A DNA stretch of 64,000 nucleotides from positions 62,001-126,000 of the forward strand of contig NZ_BQHY01000013.1 in NCBI RefSeq assembly GCF_021602155.1. Reading direction: 5' to 3'. The DNA is from Pseudomonas parakoreensis (GTDB lineage Bacteria; Pseudomonadota; Gammaproteobacteria; Pseudomonadales; Pseudomonadaceae). The translations under genes and the position numbers were made by a program. Below are positions 18,278 through 27,606 of the stretch, piece by piece. The notes below the pieces were generated by a model. The model had not been told where the DNA came from. It saw only the letters and a list, made by a program, of their open reading frames with translations, and made no database searches. The number at the start of each line of letters is the position of its first letter. The first letter of the stretch is position 1.

Positions 18278-20872
18278 TTAAACGGCAACCGCCGACTCTT
18301 CGAGGAAGTCCTGGGCGAAGCGTTGCAACACGCCGCCGGCCTCGTAGATCGACACTTCTTCCGCGGTGTCGAGGCGGCAGGTCACTGGCACTTCAACGCG
18401 CTCGCCATTCTTGCGGTGGATTACCAGCGTCAGGTCGGCACGCGGGGTGCGGGCGCCGATCACGTCGTAGGTTTCGCTGCCGTCGATGGCCAGCGTGTGA
18501 CGGTCGGTACCCGGTTTGAACTCCAGCGGCAACACGCCCATGCCCACCAGGTTGGTGCGGTGGATACGCTCGAAGCCTTCGGCGACGATCGCTTCCACGC
18601 CTGCCAGGCGCACACCTTTCGCCGCCCAGTCGCGGGACGAGCCCTGGCCGTAGTCGGCGCCGGCAATGATGATCAACGGCTGCTTGCGCTCCATGTAGGT
18701 TTCGATGGCTTCCCACATGCGCATCACCTTGCCTTCCGGCTCGACCCGCGCCAGCGAACCCTGCTTGACCTTGCCGTTTTCCTGGACCATTTCGTTGAAC
18801 AGTTTCGGGTTGGCGAAGGTTGCACGCTGCGCGGTCAGGTGGTCGCCGCGGTGCGTGGCGTAGGAGTTGAAGTCCTCTTCCGGCAGGCCCATTTTCGCCA
18901 GGTATTCGCCGGCGGCGCTGTCGAGCATGATCGCGTTCGATGGCGACAGGTGATCGGTGGTGATGTTGTCCGGCAGCACCGCCAGCGGGCGCATGCCCTT
19001 GAGCGGACGTGCCCCGGCCAGCGCGCCTTCCCAGTACGGCGGCCGACGGATGTAGGTGCTCATCTCGCGCCAGTCGTACAGCGGCGCGACCTTCGGGCCG
19101 GTGTCTTCGTGGACGGCAAACATCGGGATGTAGACCTGCCGGAACTGCTCAGGCTTGACCGAAGATTTCACCACCGCGTCGATTTCTTCGTCGCTCGGCC
19201 AGATGTCTTTCAGGCGGATTTCCTTGCCATCGACCACGCCCAGCACGTCTTTTTCAATGTCGAAACGGATGGTCCCGGCGATGGCGTAAGCGACCACCAG
19301 CGGCGGCGACGCGAGGAACGCCTGTTTGGCGTACGGGTGAATGCGGCCGTCGAAGTTGCGGTTGCCGGAGAGCACAGCAGTCGCATACAGATCGCGGTCG
19401 ATGATCTCTTGCTGGATCACCGGATCGAGTGCGCCGGACATGCCGTTGCAGGTGGTACAGGCAAACGCGACGACGCCGAAACCGAGTTGTTCCAGCTCCG
19501 TGGTCAGCCCCGCTTCGTCGAGGTACAGCGCCACGGTTTTCGAACCCGGCGCCAGCGAGGATTTGACCCACGGCTTGCGCGTCAGCCCCAGCTTGTTGGC
19601 GTTACGCGCCAAGAGGCCGGCGGCGATCACGTTGCGCGGGTTGCTGGTATTGGTGCAGCTGGTGATCGCGGCGATGATCACCGCGCCGTCAGGCATTTGC
19701 CCCGGCACGTCGTCCCACTGCCCGGAGATGCCTTTGGCCGCCAGATCCGCTACCGCCACACGGGCGTGCGGGTTGCTCGGGCCGGCCATGTTGCGCACCA
19801 CCGAAGACAGATCGAAACTCAGGCCACGCTCGTATTGCGCGCCTTTCAGGCTGTCGGCCCACAAGCCGTTGAGTTTGGCGTACTGCTCGACCAACTGCAC
19901 TTGCTGGTCTTCACGGCCAGTGAGTTTCAGGTAGTCGATGGTCTGCTGGTCGATGTAGAACATCGCCGCCGTGGCGCCGTATTCCGGGGCCATGTTGGAG
20001 ATGGTCGCACGGTCGCCAAGGGTCAGCGCGGAGGCACCTTCGCCGAAGAACTCCAGCCAGGCGCCAACGACTTTCTGTTTGCGCAGGTACTCGGTCAGGG
20101 CCAGCACCATGTCGGTGGCGGTGATGCCCGGTTGCAGCTTGCCGGTCAGTTCAACGCCGACGCTTTCCGGCAGGCGCATCCACGAGGCGCGACCGAGCAT
20201 CACGCTCTCGGCTTCGAGGCCACCGACGCCGATGGCGATCACGCCCAGTGCATCGACGTGCGGGGTATGGCTGTCGGTGCCGACGCAGGTGTCGGGGAAC
20301 GCCACGCCGTCGCGCACCTGGATCACCGGAGACATTTTCTCCAGGTTGATCTGGTGCATGATGCCGTTGCCCGGCGGGATCACGTCGACGTTCTTGAAGG
20401 CCTTTTTTGTCCAGTTGATGAAGTGGAAACGGTCTTCGTTGCGCCGGTCTTCGATGGCGCGGTTCTTCTCGAACGCCTGCTTGTCGAAACCGCCCGCTTC
20501 CACCGCCAGCGAGTGGTCGACGATCAGTTGCGTCGGCACCACCGGGTTGACTTGCGCCGGGTCTCCACCCTGCTGGGCAATCGCGTCACGCAGGCCGGCG
20601 AGGTCCACGAGTGCGGTCTGGCCGAGAATGTCGTGGCAGACCACGCGCGCCGGGAACCACGGGAAGTCGAGGTCGCGCTTGCGTTCGATCAGTTGCTTGA
20701 GGGAGTCGGTGAGCGTGGCCGGGTCGCAGCGACGCACCAGGTTCTCCGCCAGCACGCGGGAGGTGTACGGCAGGGTGTCGTAACTGCCGGGCTGAATCGC
20801 CTCGACGGCCGCACGGACGTCGAAATAATCCAGGGAACTGCCGGGCAGGTTTTTGCGGAATGCTGTGTTCAT
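18278..20872 (-). CDS. acnD: Fe/S-dependent 2-methylisocitrate dehydratase
   Basis: This 864-residue aconitase-family enzyme of the 2-methylcitrate cycle converts 2-methylcitrate to a methylaconitate isomer that PrpF handles. The cluster cysteines sit in AITSCTNTSNPRN and ACTTCNGMSG. Substrate-binding signatures such as VGTDSHTPHVDALGVIAIG and the swivel domain GADYGQGSSRDWAAKG are clear. It is shorter than housekeeping AcnA and sits in the prp operon, which supports AcnD. A REP doublet separates it from prpC upstream. Confidence 0.95.
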   Translation of the reverse strand: MNTAFRKNLPGSSLDYFDVRAAVEAIQPGSYDTLPYTSRVLAENLVRRCDPATLTDSLKQLIERKRDLDFPWFPARVVCHDILGQTALVDLAGLRDAIAQQGGDPAQVNPVVPTQLIVDHSLAVEAGGFDKQAFEKNRAIEDRRNEDRFHFINWTKKAFKNVDVIPPGNGIMHQINLEKMSPVIQVRDGVAFPDTCVGTDSHTPHVDALGVIAIGVGGLEAESVMLGRASWMRLPESVGVELTGKLQPGITATDMVLALTEYLRKQKVVGAWLEFFGEGASALTLGDRATISNMAPEYGATAAMFYIDQQTIDYLKLTGREDQQVQLVEQYAKLNGLWADSLKGAQYERGLSFDLSSVVRNMAGPSNPHARVAVADLAAKGISGQWDDVPGQMPDGAVIIAAITSCTNTSNPRNVIAAGLLARNANKLGLTRKPWVKSSLAPGSKTVALYLDEAGLTTELEQLGFGVVAFACTTCNGMSGALDPVIQQEIIDRDLYATAVLSGNRNFDGRIHPYAKQAFLASPPLVVAYAIAGTIRFDIEKDVLGVVDGKEIRLKDIWPSDEEIDAVVKSSVKPEQFRQVYIPMFAVHEDTGPKVAPLYDWREMSTYIRRPPYWEGALAGARPLKGMRPLAVLPDNITTDHLSPSNAIMLDSAAGEYLAKMGLPEEDFNSYATHRGDHLTAQRATFANPKLFNEMVQENGKVKQGSLARVEPEGKVMRMWEAIETYMERKQPLIIIAGADYGQGSSRDWAAKGVRLAGVEAIVAEGFERIHRTNLVGMGVLPLEFKPGTDRHTLAIDGSETYDVIGARTPRADLTLVIHRKNGERVEVPVTCRLDTAEEVSIYEAGGVLQRFAQDFLEESAVAV

Positions 20873-20924
20873 CGGGTCAGGACTCGGGTCACGGTGGTTT
20901 CAAAGGGAGAGCCCTCCACACCGC

Positions 20925-21017
20925 CCCCTGTAGGAGCTGCCGAAGGCTGCGATCTTTTGATCTTGATCTTGAAAAACAAAATCAAAAGATCGCAGCCTTC
21001 GGCAGCTCCTACAGGGG
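20925..21017. repeat. REP doublet, family A, perfect 37-base arms
   Basis: The arms 20925-20961 and 20981-21017 are exact inverted copies of 37 bases around a 19-base A/T-rich loop. It lies between prpC and acnD. This is the most perfect copy in the window. Confidence 0.9.
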
Positions 21018-21044
21018 TTGCGCTTTGTGGCTGGCCCTCACCAT

Positions 21045-22172
21045 TCAGCGACGTTCGATTGGCACGAACTTGCGCTGTTCAACGCCGACGTACTCGGCGC
21101 TCGGACGGATGATGCGGTTGTTGGCACGCTGTTCGAACACGTGCGCGGCCCAGCCGGTCAGGCGCGAGCAGACGAAAATCGGCGTGAACAGCTTGGTCGG
21201 AATGCCCATGAAGTGATACGCCGAGGCATGGTAGAAGTCGGCATTGGGGAACAGTTTCTTCTGCTCCCACATGGTCTTGTCGATGGCTTCGGAAACCGCG
21301 AACAACACCTTGTCACCGACTTCGTCAGCGAGTTTTTTCGACCAGCCCTTGATCACCTCGTTGCGCGGATCGCTGTCCTTATAGATCGCGTGGCCGAAGC
21401 CCATGATCTTGTCCTTGCGCTCCAGCATGCCGAGGGTGCCCTTGATCGCCTCTTCCGGCGACGAGAAGCGCTCGATCATTTCCATCGCCGCTTCGTTGGC
21501 GCCGCCGTGCAGCGGGCCGCGCAACGAACCGATCGCTGCAGTGACGCAGGAATACAGGTCGGACAGGGTCGATGCGCAAACACGAGCGGTAAACGTCGAG
21601 GCGTTGAATTCGTGTTCGGCGTAGAGGATCAGCGACACGTTCATCACTTTGACGTGCAGTTCGCTCGGTTTCTTGTCGTGCAACAGGTGCAGGAAGTGGC
21701 CGCCAATCGATGGCTCATCACTGACGCAGTTGATGCGTTTGCCGTCGTGACTGAAGCGATACCAGTAGCACATGATCGCCGGGAAAGCGGCGAGCAGACG
21801 ATCGGTCTTGTCGCGCTGCTCGGAGAAATCTTTCTCCGGTTCGAGGTTGCCGAGGAACGAACAACCGGTGCGCATGACGTCCATCGGGTGAGCGTCGGCA
21901 GGGATGCGTTCGAGCACTTCTTTCAGTGCTGGCGGCAGATCGCGCAGCTTGCTCAGCTTTTGCTGGTAGGCGTCGAGTTGCGCCTGGGTCGGCAGTTCGC
22001 CGTACAGCAGCAGGTACGCCACTTCTTCGAACTGCGCGTCGGCTGCCAGTTCACGCACGTCGTAGCCGCGATAAGTCAGCCCGGCACCGGCCTGGCCCAC
22101 GGTGGACAGTGCGGTTTGCCCGGCAACCTGGCCCCGGAGCCCGGCGCCACTGAGTACTTTTGCTTCGGCCAT
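21045..22172 (-). CDS. prpC: 2-methylcitrate synthase
   Basis: This 375-residue citrate-synthase-family enzyme condenses propionyl-CoA with oxaloacetate. Catalytic-region motifs are LRGPLHGGANEAAMEMI and IMGFGHAIYK, and the N-terminus AGLRGQVAGQTALSTV is typical of PrpC. The start at ATG 22172 has GGAG six bases upstream; an in-frame TTG four codons earlier is less likely. It is flanked on both sides by REP doublets within the operon. Confidence 0.95.
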   Translation of the reverse strand: MAEAKVLSGAGLRGQVAGQTALSTVGQAGAGLTYRGYDVRELAADAQFEEVAYLLLYGELPTQAQLDAYQQKLSKLRDLPPALKEVLERIPADAHPMDVMRTGCSFLGNLEPEKDFSEQRDKTDRLLAAFPAIMCYWYRFSHDGKRINCVSDEPSIGGHFLHLLHDKKPSELHVKVMNVSLILYAEHEFNASTFTARVCASTLSDLYSCVTAAIGSLRGPLHGGANEAAMEMIERFSSPEEAIKGTLGMLERKDKIMGFGHAIYKDSDPRNEVIKGWSKKLADEVGDKVLFAVSEAIDKTMWEQKKLFPNADFYHASAYHFMGIPTKLFTPIFVCSRLTGWAAHVFEQRANNRIIRPSAEYVGVEQRKFVPIERR

Positions 22173-22226
22173 TGCTGTCTCCAATCTTGAATTTGTTAGG
22201 GAATCTGCAATTACGGTGTTGTTGGC

Positions 22227-22310
22227 AAAAGATCGCAGCCTTCGGCAGCTCCTGCATCGACCGCATTCCTGTAGGAGCTGTCGAGTGAAACGAGGCTGCG
22301 ATCTTTTGAT
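22227..22310. repeat. REP doublet, family A, reversed configuration
   Basis: Here the order is AAAAGATCGCAGCC...CTCCTGCA then TGTAGGAGCTGTCG...GATCTTTT. The unit ends that face outward in the 16917 and 20925 copies face inward here. It lies between prpB and prpC. Confidence 0.85.
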
Positions 22311-22318
22311 CTTCGCCT

Positions 22319-23209
22319 TTATTTTTTTGCGGCAAACAACGCATCGAGCTTCTGCTCGAAGGTGTGGTAGTCGATGCGATCGTAAAGCTCCATGCGTGTC
22401 TGCATGGTGTCGATGACATTCTGCTGGGTGCCGTCGCGGCGGATCGCGGTGTAGACGTTTTCCGCTGCCTTGTTCATCGCGCGGAACGCCGACAGCGGGT
22501 ACAGCACCAGCGACACATCGGCGCCAGCCAGTTGCTCGGTGGTGTACAGCGGTGTCGAGCCGAACTCGGTGATGTTGGCGAGGATCGGTGCCTTCACGCG
22601 GTTGGCGAACAGCTTGTACATCTCAAGTTCGGTGATGGCTTCCGGGAAGATCATGTCGGCGCCGGCCTCGATGCACGCGGCGGCGCGATCCAGTGCCGAC
22701 TCCAGGCCTTCAACCGCCAGCGCGTCAGTGCGCGCCATGATCACAAAGCTGTCATCGGTACGGGCATCGACCGCTGCCTTGATGCGGTCGACCATTTCCT
22801 GCTGGGTGACGATTTCCTTGTTCGGACGGTGGCCGCAGCGCTTGGCGCCGACCTGGTCTTCGATGTGAATCGCCGCCGCGCCGAACTTGATCATCGACTT
22901 CACGGTGCGCGCCACGTTGAACGCCGAGGCGCCGAAACCGGTGTCGACGTCCACCAGCAGCGGCAAGTCGCAGACGTCGGTAATGCGCCGCACGTCGGTC
23001 AGCACGTCATCCAGGCCGGTGATGCCCAGGTCCGGCACGCCAAGCGAGCCTGCGGCCACCCCGCCACCGGACAGGTAGATCGCCTTGAAACCGGCACGCT
23101 TGGCCAGCAGCGCGTGGTTGGCGTTGATCGCGCCGACCACCTGCAATGGATGCTCGCTGGCGACCGCATCGCGGAAACGCTGGCCTGGAGTGTTCTGCTT
23201 GGAACTCAT
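22319..23209 (-). CDS. prpB: Methylisocitrate lyase
   Basis: This 296-residue member of the isocitrate lyase/PEP mutase family cleaves 2-methylisocitrate to pyruvate and succinate. The signature KRCGHRPNK contains the catalytic cysteine. LVDVDTGFG and [19 protein letters not shown] complete the metal and substrate site. Its start overlaps the stop of the GntR regulator (ATGA), so regulator and enzyme are translationally coupled. It is the first enzyme gene of the propionate operon. Confidence 0.96.
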   Translation of the reverse strand: MSSKQNTPGQRFRDAVASEHPLQVVGAINANHALLAKRAGFKAIYLSGGGVAAGSLGVPDLGITGLDDVLTDVRRITDVCDLPLLVDVDTGFGASAFNVARTVKSMIKFGAAAIHIEDQVGAKRCGHRPNKEIVTQQEMVDRIKAAVDARTDDSFVIMARTDALAVEGLESALDRAAACIEAGADMIFPEAITELEMYKLFANRVKAPILANITEFGSTPLYTTEQLAGADVSLVLYPLSAFRAMNKAAENVYTAIRRDGTQQNVIDTMQTRMELYDRIDYHTFEQKLDALFAAKK

Positions 23210-23931
23210 GACTCACCTCGTTCAGTGGCTGTCTTATTGTCGGCGCCGTCCTGGTAATGACGGGCGATGTTGCGTTTCGAGGCGCCGATGTGGCGGCGCA
23301 TCAACAATTCCGCGAGCTCGCCGTCACGGTCGGCGATGGCATCGAGAATCCGGTGGTGTTCGGCAAACGCCTGACGTGGCCGATTGGGCGTGGTGGAAAA
23401 CTGGATGCGGTACATGCGCACCAGTTGATACAACTCGCCGCAGAGCATCTGGGTCAGGGTGCGATTGCCGCTGCCCTGAATGATTCGATAGTGAAAGTCG
23501 AAATCGCCTTCCTGCTGGTAATAGCCGACGCCGGCCTGAAACGCCGCGTCGCGCTCGTGGGTTTCCAGCACCCGGCGCAGTTCGTCGATGTCTTCGACGC
23601 TCATGCGCTCGGCCGCCAGACGGCAGGCCATGCCTTCAAGGGATTCGCGGATTTCGTAGAGTTCGAGCAATTCGGCATGGCTGAGCGACACCACTCGCGC
23701 GCCGACATGCGGTACGCGCACCAGCAGGCGTTGACCTTCAAGCCGATGAATGGCCTCGCGCAGCGGCCCGCGGCTGATGCCGTAGGTGCGCGCCAGCTCC
23801 GGCTCGGAGATCTTGCTGCCGGGGGCGATCTCACCTTTGACGATGGCCGCCTGGATGCGCCGGAAGACGTTTTCCGAGAGCGTCTCGGAATCGTCGCCGC
23901 TGATGACCGGGGGATCGAGTTGATCCAGCAT
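23206..23931 (-). CDS. GntR-family (FCD) transcriptional regulator of the propionate operon
   Basis: This 241-residue protein has a winged-helix N-terminal domain at about 20-85 ([42 protein letters not shown]). A C-terminal FCD ligand-binding domain has metal-type histidines ([29 protein letters not shown]). The ATG at 23931 is chosen over an upstream TTG. It is the first gene of the prp operon and overlaps prpB. An ATTGTCGACAAT dyad 75 bases upstream and a 10-of-12 copy at the start codon suggest autoregulation. The ligand is probably 2-methylcitrate, by inference from the family. Confidence 0.92.
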   Translation of the reverse strand: MLDQLDPPVISGDDSETLSENVFRRIQAAIVKGEIAPGSKISEPELARTYGISRGPLREAIHRLEGQRLLVRVPHVGARVVSLSHAELLELYEIRESLEGMACRLAAERMSVEDIDELRRVLETHERDAAFQAGVGYYQQEGDFDFHYRIIQGSGNRTLTQMLCGELYQLVRMYRIQFSTTPNRPRQAFAEHHRILDAIADRDGELAELLMRRHIGASKRNIARHYQDGADNKTATERGES

Positions 23932-23932
23932 G

Positions 23933-24017
23933 ATTGTCGACACCTTCAAATCCAATGCGGCAAAAACTAGCCAATTAGCTGGCCCCAGTCAAAGGATAAA
24001 TGGATATTGTCGACAAT
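23933..24017. promoter_or_regulatory. Candidate GntR operators in front of the prp operon
   Basis: A perfect 12-base palindrome ATTGTCGACAAT lies at 24006-24017. A second copy, ATTGTCGACACC, lies at 23933-23944 just upstream of the regulator's start codon. T-N-G-T-N-N-A-C-N-A patterns of this kind are usual for FCD-type GntR proteins. Confidence 0.65.
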
Positions 24018-24056
24018 CGTCTAATAACCCTACGCGACCCTTCATTAGCGCTTAAC

Positions 24057-24150
24057 CCTGTGGGAGCGAGCTTGCTCGCGAAGACGTACTGACATTCAAC
24101 ATCAATGTCGACTGATCTACCGCTTTCGCGAGCAAGCTCGCTCCCACAGG
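24057..24150. repeat. REP doublet, family B
   Basis: Perfect 26-base arms CCTGTGGGAGCGAGCTTGCT... (24057-24082) and inverse (24125-24150) sit between the divergent prp operon and the 24332 operon. Confidence 0.88.
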
Positions 24151-24331
24151 AATTGCGAAGGGGTATAACCGGCGCGAGCGCTGGCGCCATAAAACCACCG
24201 TGCTAGAATGCCGCCCGCATTTGCTGGCCATTTGTACGGCTTGTCATAAAAAGCTGATAGGCACACGCAGGCGCTTGCGCAAGTTTTGCCAGGAACCTGA
24301 ACCGTAAACGGAACGCTGCGCACCAGGATTT

Positions 24332-24868
24332 ATGAGACTCAAGCCCTTCCCCACATTTTTTGCGCTGTTTTGCCTGCCCGGCCTCGCCGCGGCGGGGGAA
24401 AAAACCGTGTACGGCCTCAACGAATATGCATCGCTTGACGGCATCAATCTGCAAGTCGCGGCCAAACTCGACACCGGCGCCAAAACCGCCTCACTGAGTG
24501 CCCGCGACATCAAACGCTTCAAACGCAATGGCGAGTCGTGGGTGCGTTTCTACCTGGCGATCGACGCTGCGCATTCGCACCCGATCGAACGGCCGCTGGC
24601 CCGGGTCAGCAAGATCAAGCGCCGCGCCGGCGACTACGACCCGGAAGAAGGCAAGAAGTACACCGCGCGTCCGGTGATCGAGCTGGACATCTGCATGGGC
24701 ACGGCGCTGCGCAGCATCGAAGTGAACCTGACCGACCGTAGTGCGTTCCAATACCCGCTTTTGATCGGCTCCGAAGCGCTGAAACGCTTCGACGCGCTGG
24801 TCGACCCCAGTCTTAAATACGCTGCCGGCAAACCCGCCTGCACCATCGCCGCTCATACCGCCGAGTAA
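24332..24868 (+). CDS. Retropepsin-like (RimK-associated Zn_protease family) secreted protein
   Basis: This 178-residue protein has a signal peptide (MRLKPFPTFFALFCLPGLAAA). It is followed by the single-domain retropepsin-like fold annotated as Zn_protease (PF05618). The aspartic-protease-type active-site motif is KLDTGAKTASLSA near residue 46, and the second hydrophobic strand-G element is PLLIGSEALKRFDALVDPS. It is predicted to act in the periplasm. It is the first gene of a three-gene operon with a membrane protein (6 bases downstream) and an ATP-grasp ligase. Such trios are predicted to synthesise or process a peptide or amino-acid modification; the substrate is unknown. Confidence 0.8.
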   Translation: MRLKPFPTFFALFCLPGLAAAGEKTVYGLNEYASLDGINLQVAAKLDTGAKTASLSARDIKRFKRNGESWVRFYLAIDAAHSHPIERPLARVSKIKRRAGDYDPEEGKKYTARPVIELDICMGTALRSIEVNLTDRSAFQYPLLIGSEALKRFDALVDPSLKYAAGKPACTIAAHTAE

Positions 24869-24873
24869 TTTCC

Positions 24874-26409
24874 ATGCGTTCTCTAACCTTCCACCTGAAA
24901 ATCCTGATCACCATTCTGGTGCTTCTGGGCGTTTCGGTTACGGCCTATCAGATTTTCGTGCTCGGCATCCCGGTGACCGAAGACGCTACCGACGACCTGT
25001 GGAACATCGACGCCAAAGTCGAGTTCGTCGCCAGCACCAAGGATCCGGTGAAAGTCCAGATGTTCGTGCCGCCGCTGAGCCGCGATTACGTCAGCCTCAA
25101 CGAAAGCTTTATCTCCAATAATTACGGCGTGGCAGTCAACCGCGTCGACGGCAACCGCAAGGTCACCTGGTCCGCGCGCCGGGCCAAGGGCAACCAGACC
25201 CTTTATTACCGTCTGGTGCTGACCAAACGCTATACCGCAGAAAAATCCAAGATCAAAGGCCCGACCTTCCGCGACAGCATCGCCATCGAAGGCCCGGAAA
25301 AAATCGCCGCCGAAGCCCTGCTCGCACCGATCCGCCAGCACTCGGCTGACGTCGAGACCTTCATCGGCGAAGCGATCAAACGCGTCAACAACGTCAACGA
25401 CGACAACGTCAAACTGCTGCTGGCCGGCGACCCGTCAACGCCGCACAAGGCGAAGATCGTCGAACTGCTGTTGTCGATCGCCCACGTACCGGTAGAAAAA
25501 GTCCACACCATCCGCCTCGTTGCCGATCAACCGCAAACCCCGGAGCTGTGGCTGCGCAGCTTCAATGGCAACGACTGGCTGTACTTCAATCCGGAAACCG
25601 GTGAGCAAGGGCTGCCGACCGACCGCCTGCTGTGGTGGACCGGTGATGAAAACCTGATCACCGTCGACGGCGCGAAGAAAGCCAACGTGACCTTCAGCCT
25701 GAACAACAGCGAGATGAACGCGATTCGTCTGGCCAAGCTGACCGACGAAAACACCGATGCCAACTTCCTCGAATACTCGTTGTACGGCCTGCCGCTGCAG
25801 ACCCAGCAGACGTTCATGATCATGGTGATGATCCCGATCGGCGTGCTGGTGATCCTGATCCTGCGCAACCTGATCGGCCTGCAGACCCTCGGCACCTTTA
25901 CCCCGGTGCTGATCGCCCTGGCCTTCCGCGAAACGCAACTGGGCTTCGGCATCCTGCTGTTTACCGTGATCACCGCGCTGGGCCTGTCCTTACGGTCGTA
26001 CCTGGAACACCTGAAGCTGCAGATGCTGCCGCGCCTGTCGGTGGTGTTGACCTTCGTGGTGGTGCTGATTGCCGCCATCAGCCTGTTCAGCCACAAGCTG
26101 GGGCTGGAGCGCGGTTTGTCGGTGGCGCTGTTCCCGATGGTGATTCTGACCATGACCATCGAACGCCTGTCGATCACCTGGGAAGAACGCGGCGCCAGCC
26201 ATGCCATGAAAGTGGCGATCGGCACCCTGTTCGCCGCCTCGCTGGCCCACCTGATCATGACCGTGCCGGAGCTGGTGTACTTCGTGTTTACCTTCCCGGC
26301 GATCCTGCTGATTCTGGTCGGTTTCATGCTGGCGATGGGTCGCTATCGAGGTTACCGCCTGACCGAACTGGTGCGCTTCAAGGCTTTCCTGAAGAAGGCT
26401 GACGCCTGA
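24874..26409 (+). CDS. Inactive transglutaminase-like / 7TM membrane protein
   Basis: This 511-residue protein has an N-terminal membrane anchor (about 8-30). A periplasmic transglutaminase-like domain follows to about 300, then a C-terminal block of about seven helices (from MIMVMIPIGVLVILILR to LLILVGFMLAMG). This matches the Transglut_i_TM plus 7TM_transglut architecture. I find no cysteine anywhere in the protein, so it cannot use a cysteine nucleophile; this agrees with the family's label as inactive. It sits between the secreted protease and the ATP-grasp enzyme, whose ATG overlaps its stop, so all three probably act together across the inner membrane. Confidence 0.82.
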   Translation: MRSLTFHLKILITILVLLGVSVTAYQIFVLGIPVTEDATDDLWNIDAKVEFVASTKDPVKVQMFVPPLSRDYVSLNESFISNNYGVAVNRVDGNRKVTWSARRAKGNQTLYYRLVLTKRYTAEKSKIKGPTFRDSIAIEGPEKIAAEALLAPIRQHSADVETFIGEAIKRVNNVNDDNVKLLLAGDPSTPHKAKIVELLLSIAHVPVEKVHTIRLVADQPQTPELWLRSFNGNDWLYFNPETGEQGLPTDRLLWWTGDENLITVDGAKKANVTFSLNNSEMNAIRLAKLTDENTDANFLEYSLYGLPLQTQQTFMIMVMIPIGVLVILILRNLIGLQTLGTFTPVLIALAFRETQLGFGILLFTVITALGLSLRSYLEHLKLQMLPRLSVVLTFVVVLIAAISLFSHKLGLERGLSVALFPMVILTMTIERLSITWEERGASHAMKVAIGTLFAASLAHLIMTVPELVYFVFTFPAILLILVGFMLAMGRYRGYRLTELVRFKAFLKKADA

Positions 26410-27395
26410 TGTTCGGTTTCTGGAAGACCTGGAAGGCTCTGGAGGCGCGGGGCATCATGGGCATCAATCGGCGTAACGCCGACTACGTGCTCAAGTACAA
26501 CAAGCGCAGCCTGTACCCGATCGTCGATGACAAGATCATCACCAAGGAGCGCGCGATCGAGGCCGGCATTCATGTGCCGGAGCTGTATGGCGTGATCTCC
26601 ACGGAGAAGGAAATCGACAAGCTCGACGCGATCATCGGCGGGCGCAACGATTTCGTGATCAAGCCGGCTCAAGGTGCGGGCGGTGACGGCATCATCGTCA
26701 TCGCCGACCGCTTCGAAGGCCGCTATCGCACGGTCTCGGGCAAGATCCTTGCCCACGAAGAACTCGAGCACCACATCTCGAGCATTCTCACCGGCCTGTA
26801 TTCGCTGGGCGGCCACCGCGACCGCGCGCTGATCGAATACCGGGTGACCCCGGATCAGATCTTCAAGAGCATCAGCTACGAAGGCGTGCCGGACATCCGC
26901 ATCATCGTGTTGATGGGCTATCCGGTGATGGCCATGCTACGCCTGCCAACCCGTCAGTCCGGCGGCAAGGCCAACCTGCACCAGGGCGCCATCGGCGTCG
27001 GTGTCGATCTCGCCACCGGCCTGACCCTGCGCGGCACCTGGCTGAACAACATCATCAACAAACACCCCGACACCACCAACGCGGTGGACGGCGTGCAACT
27101 GCCCTACTGGGACGGTTTCATGAAACTCGCCGCCGGCTGTTATGAACTGTGCGGCCTGGGCTACATCGGTGTGGACATGGTGCTGGACCAGGAAAAAGGC
27201 CCGCTGATTCTCGAACTGAATGCGCGGCCGGGGCTGAATATCCAGATAGCCAACGACTGCGGGCTGACTCAGCGTACGCATGCAGTCGAAGCGCATCTGG
27301 AGGAGCTGAAGGCGCGTGGCGTGACCGAGTCGGTCGAGGAACGGGTGGCGTTTACTCAGGAGATGTTTGGGCATATTCCGGCGGTCGAGGGCTGA
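26409..27395 (+). CDS. ATP-grasp alpha-L-glutamate ligase-like protein
   Basis: This 328-residue cytoplasmic ATP-grasp enzyme is related to RimK-type ligases. Nucleotide- and metal-binding signatures are NDFVIKPAQGAGGDGIIVI and LILELNARPGLNIQIAN, with IEYRVTPDQIF in between. RimK relatives add amino acids to carboxyl groups of proteins or cofactors; the acceptor here is unknown. The start overlaps the preceding stop (TGATG). A family-C repeat lies immediately after the gene and may form its transcript end. Confidence 0.85.
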   Translation: MFGFWKTWKALEARGIMGINRRNADYVLKYNKRSLYPIVDDKIITKERAIEAGIHVPELYGVISTEKEIDKLDAIIGGRNDFVIKPAQGAGGDGIIVIADRFEGRYRTVSGKILAHEELEHHISSILTGLYSLGGHRDRALIEYRVTPDQIFKSISYEGVPDIRIIVLMGYPVMAMLRLPTRQSGGKANLHQGAIGVGVDLATGLTLRGTWLNNIINKHPDTTNAVDGVQLPYWDGFMKLAAGCYELCGLGYIGVDMVLDQEKGPLILELNARPGLNIQIANDCGLTQRTHAVEAHLEELKARGVTESVEERVAFTQEMFGHIPAVEG

Positions 27396-27399
27396 TCCT

Positions 27400-27495
27400 T
27401 GTGGCGAGGGAGCTTGCTCCCGCTCGGCTGCGCAGCAGTCGTAAGATTTTTGGGGAGCGCTTCGCACTCCAACGGGAGCAAGCTCCCTCGCCACA
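27400..27495. repeat. Family-C repeat (cloverleaf-type), reverse orientation
   Basis: Perfect 23-base outer arms TGTGGCGAGGGAGCTTGCTC... (27400-27422 and 27473-27495) enclose two inner dyads: GCTGCGCAGC (27427-27436) and GGAGCGCTTCGCACTCC (27454-27470). Compare 52466 and 54606, where the inner dyads come in the opposite order. Confidence 0.8.
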
Positions 27496-27606
27496 GGTTG
27501 CTCGTCAGCCGCTGCGGATCTGCCAATCCCCGACATCCCCTCTAGGAGCAATTCCCGCAGAGGACTACAATCCCCACCCCGCCTCGATGGCCGATCTGCC
27601 CCGCCC

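Noticed and set aside
18323-21112. A 929-codon frame opposite acnD
   Set aside because: acnD is intact with all cluster cysteines; the antisense frame has no domain and crosses a REP element.
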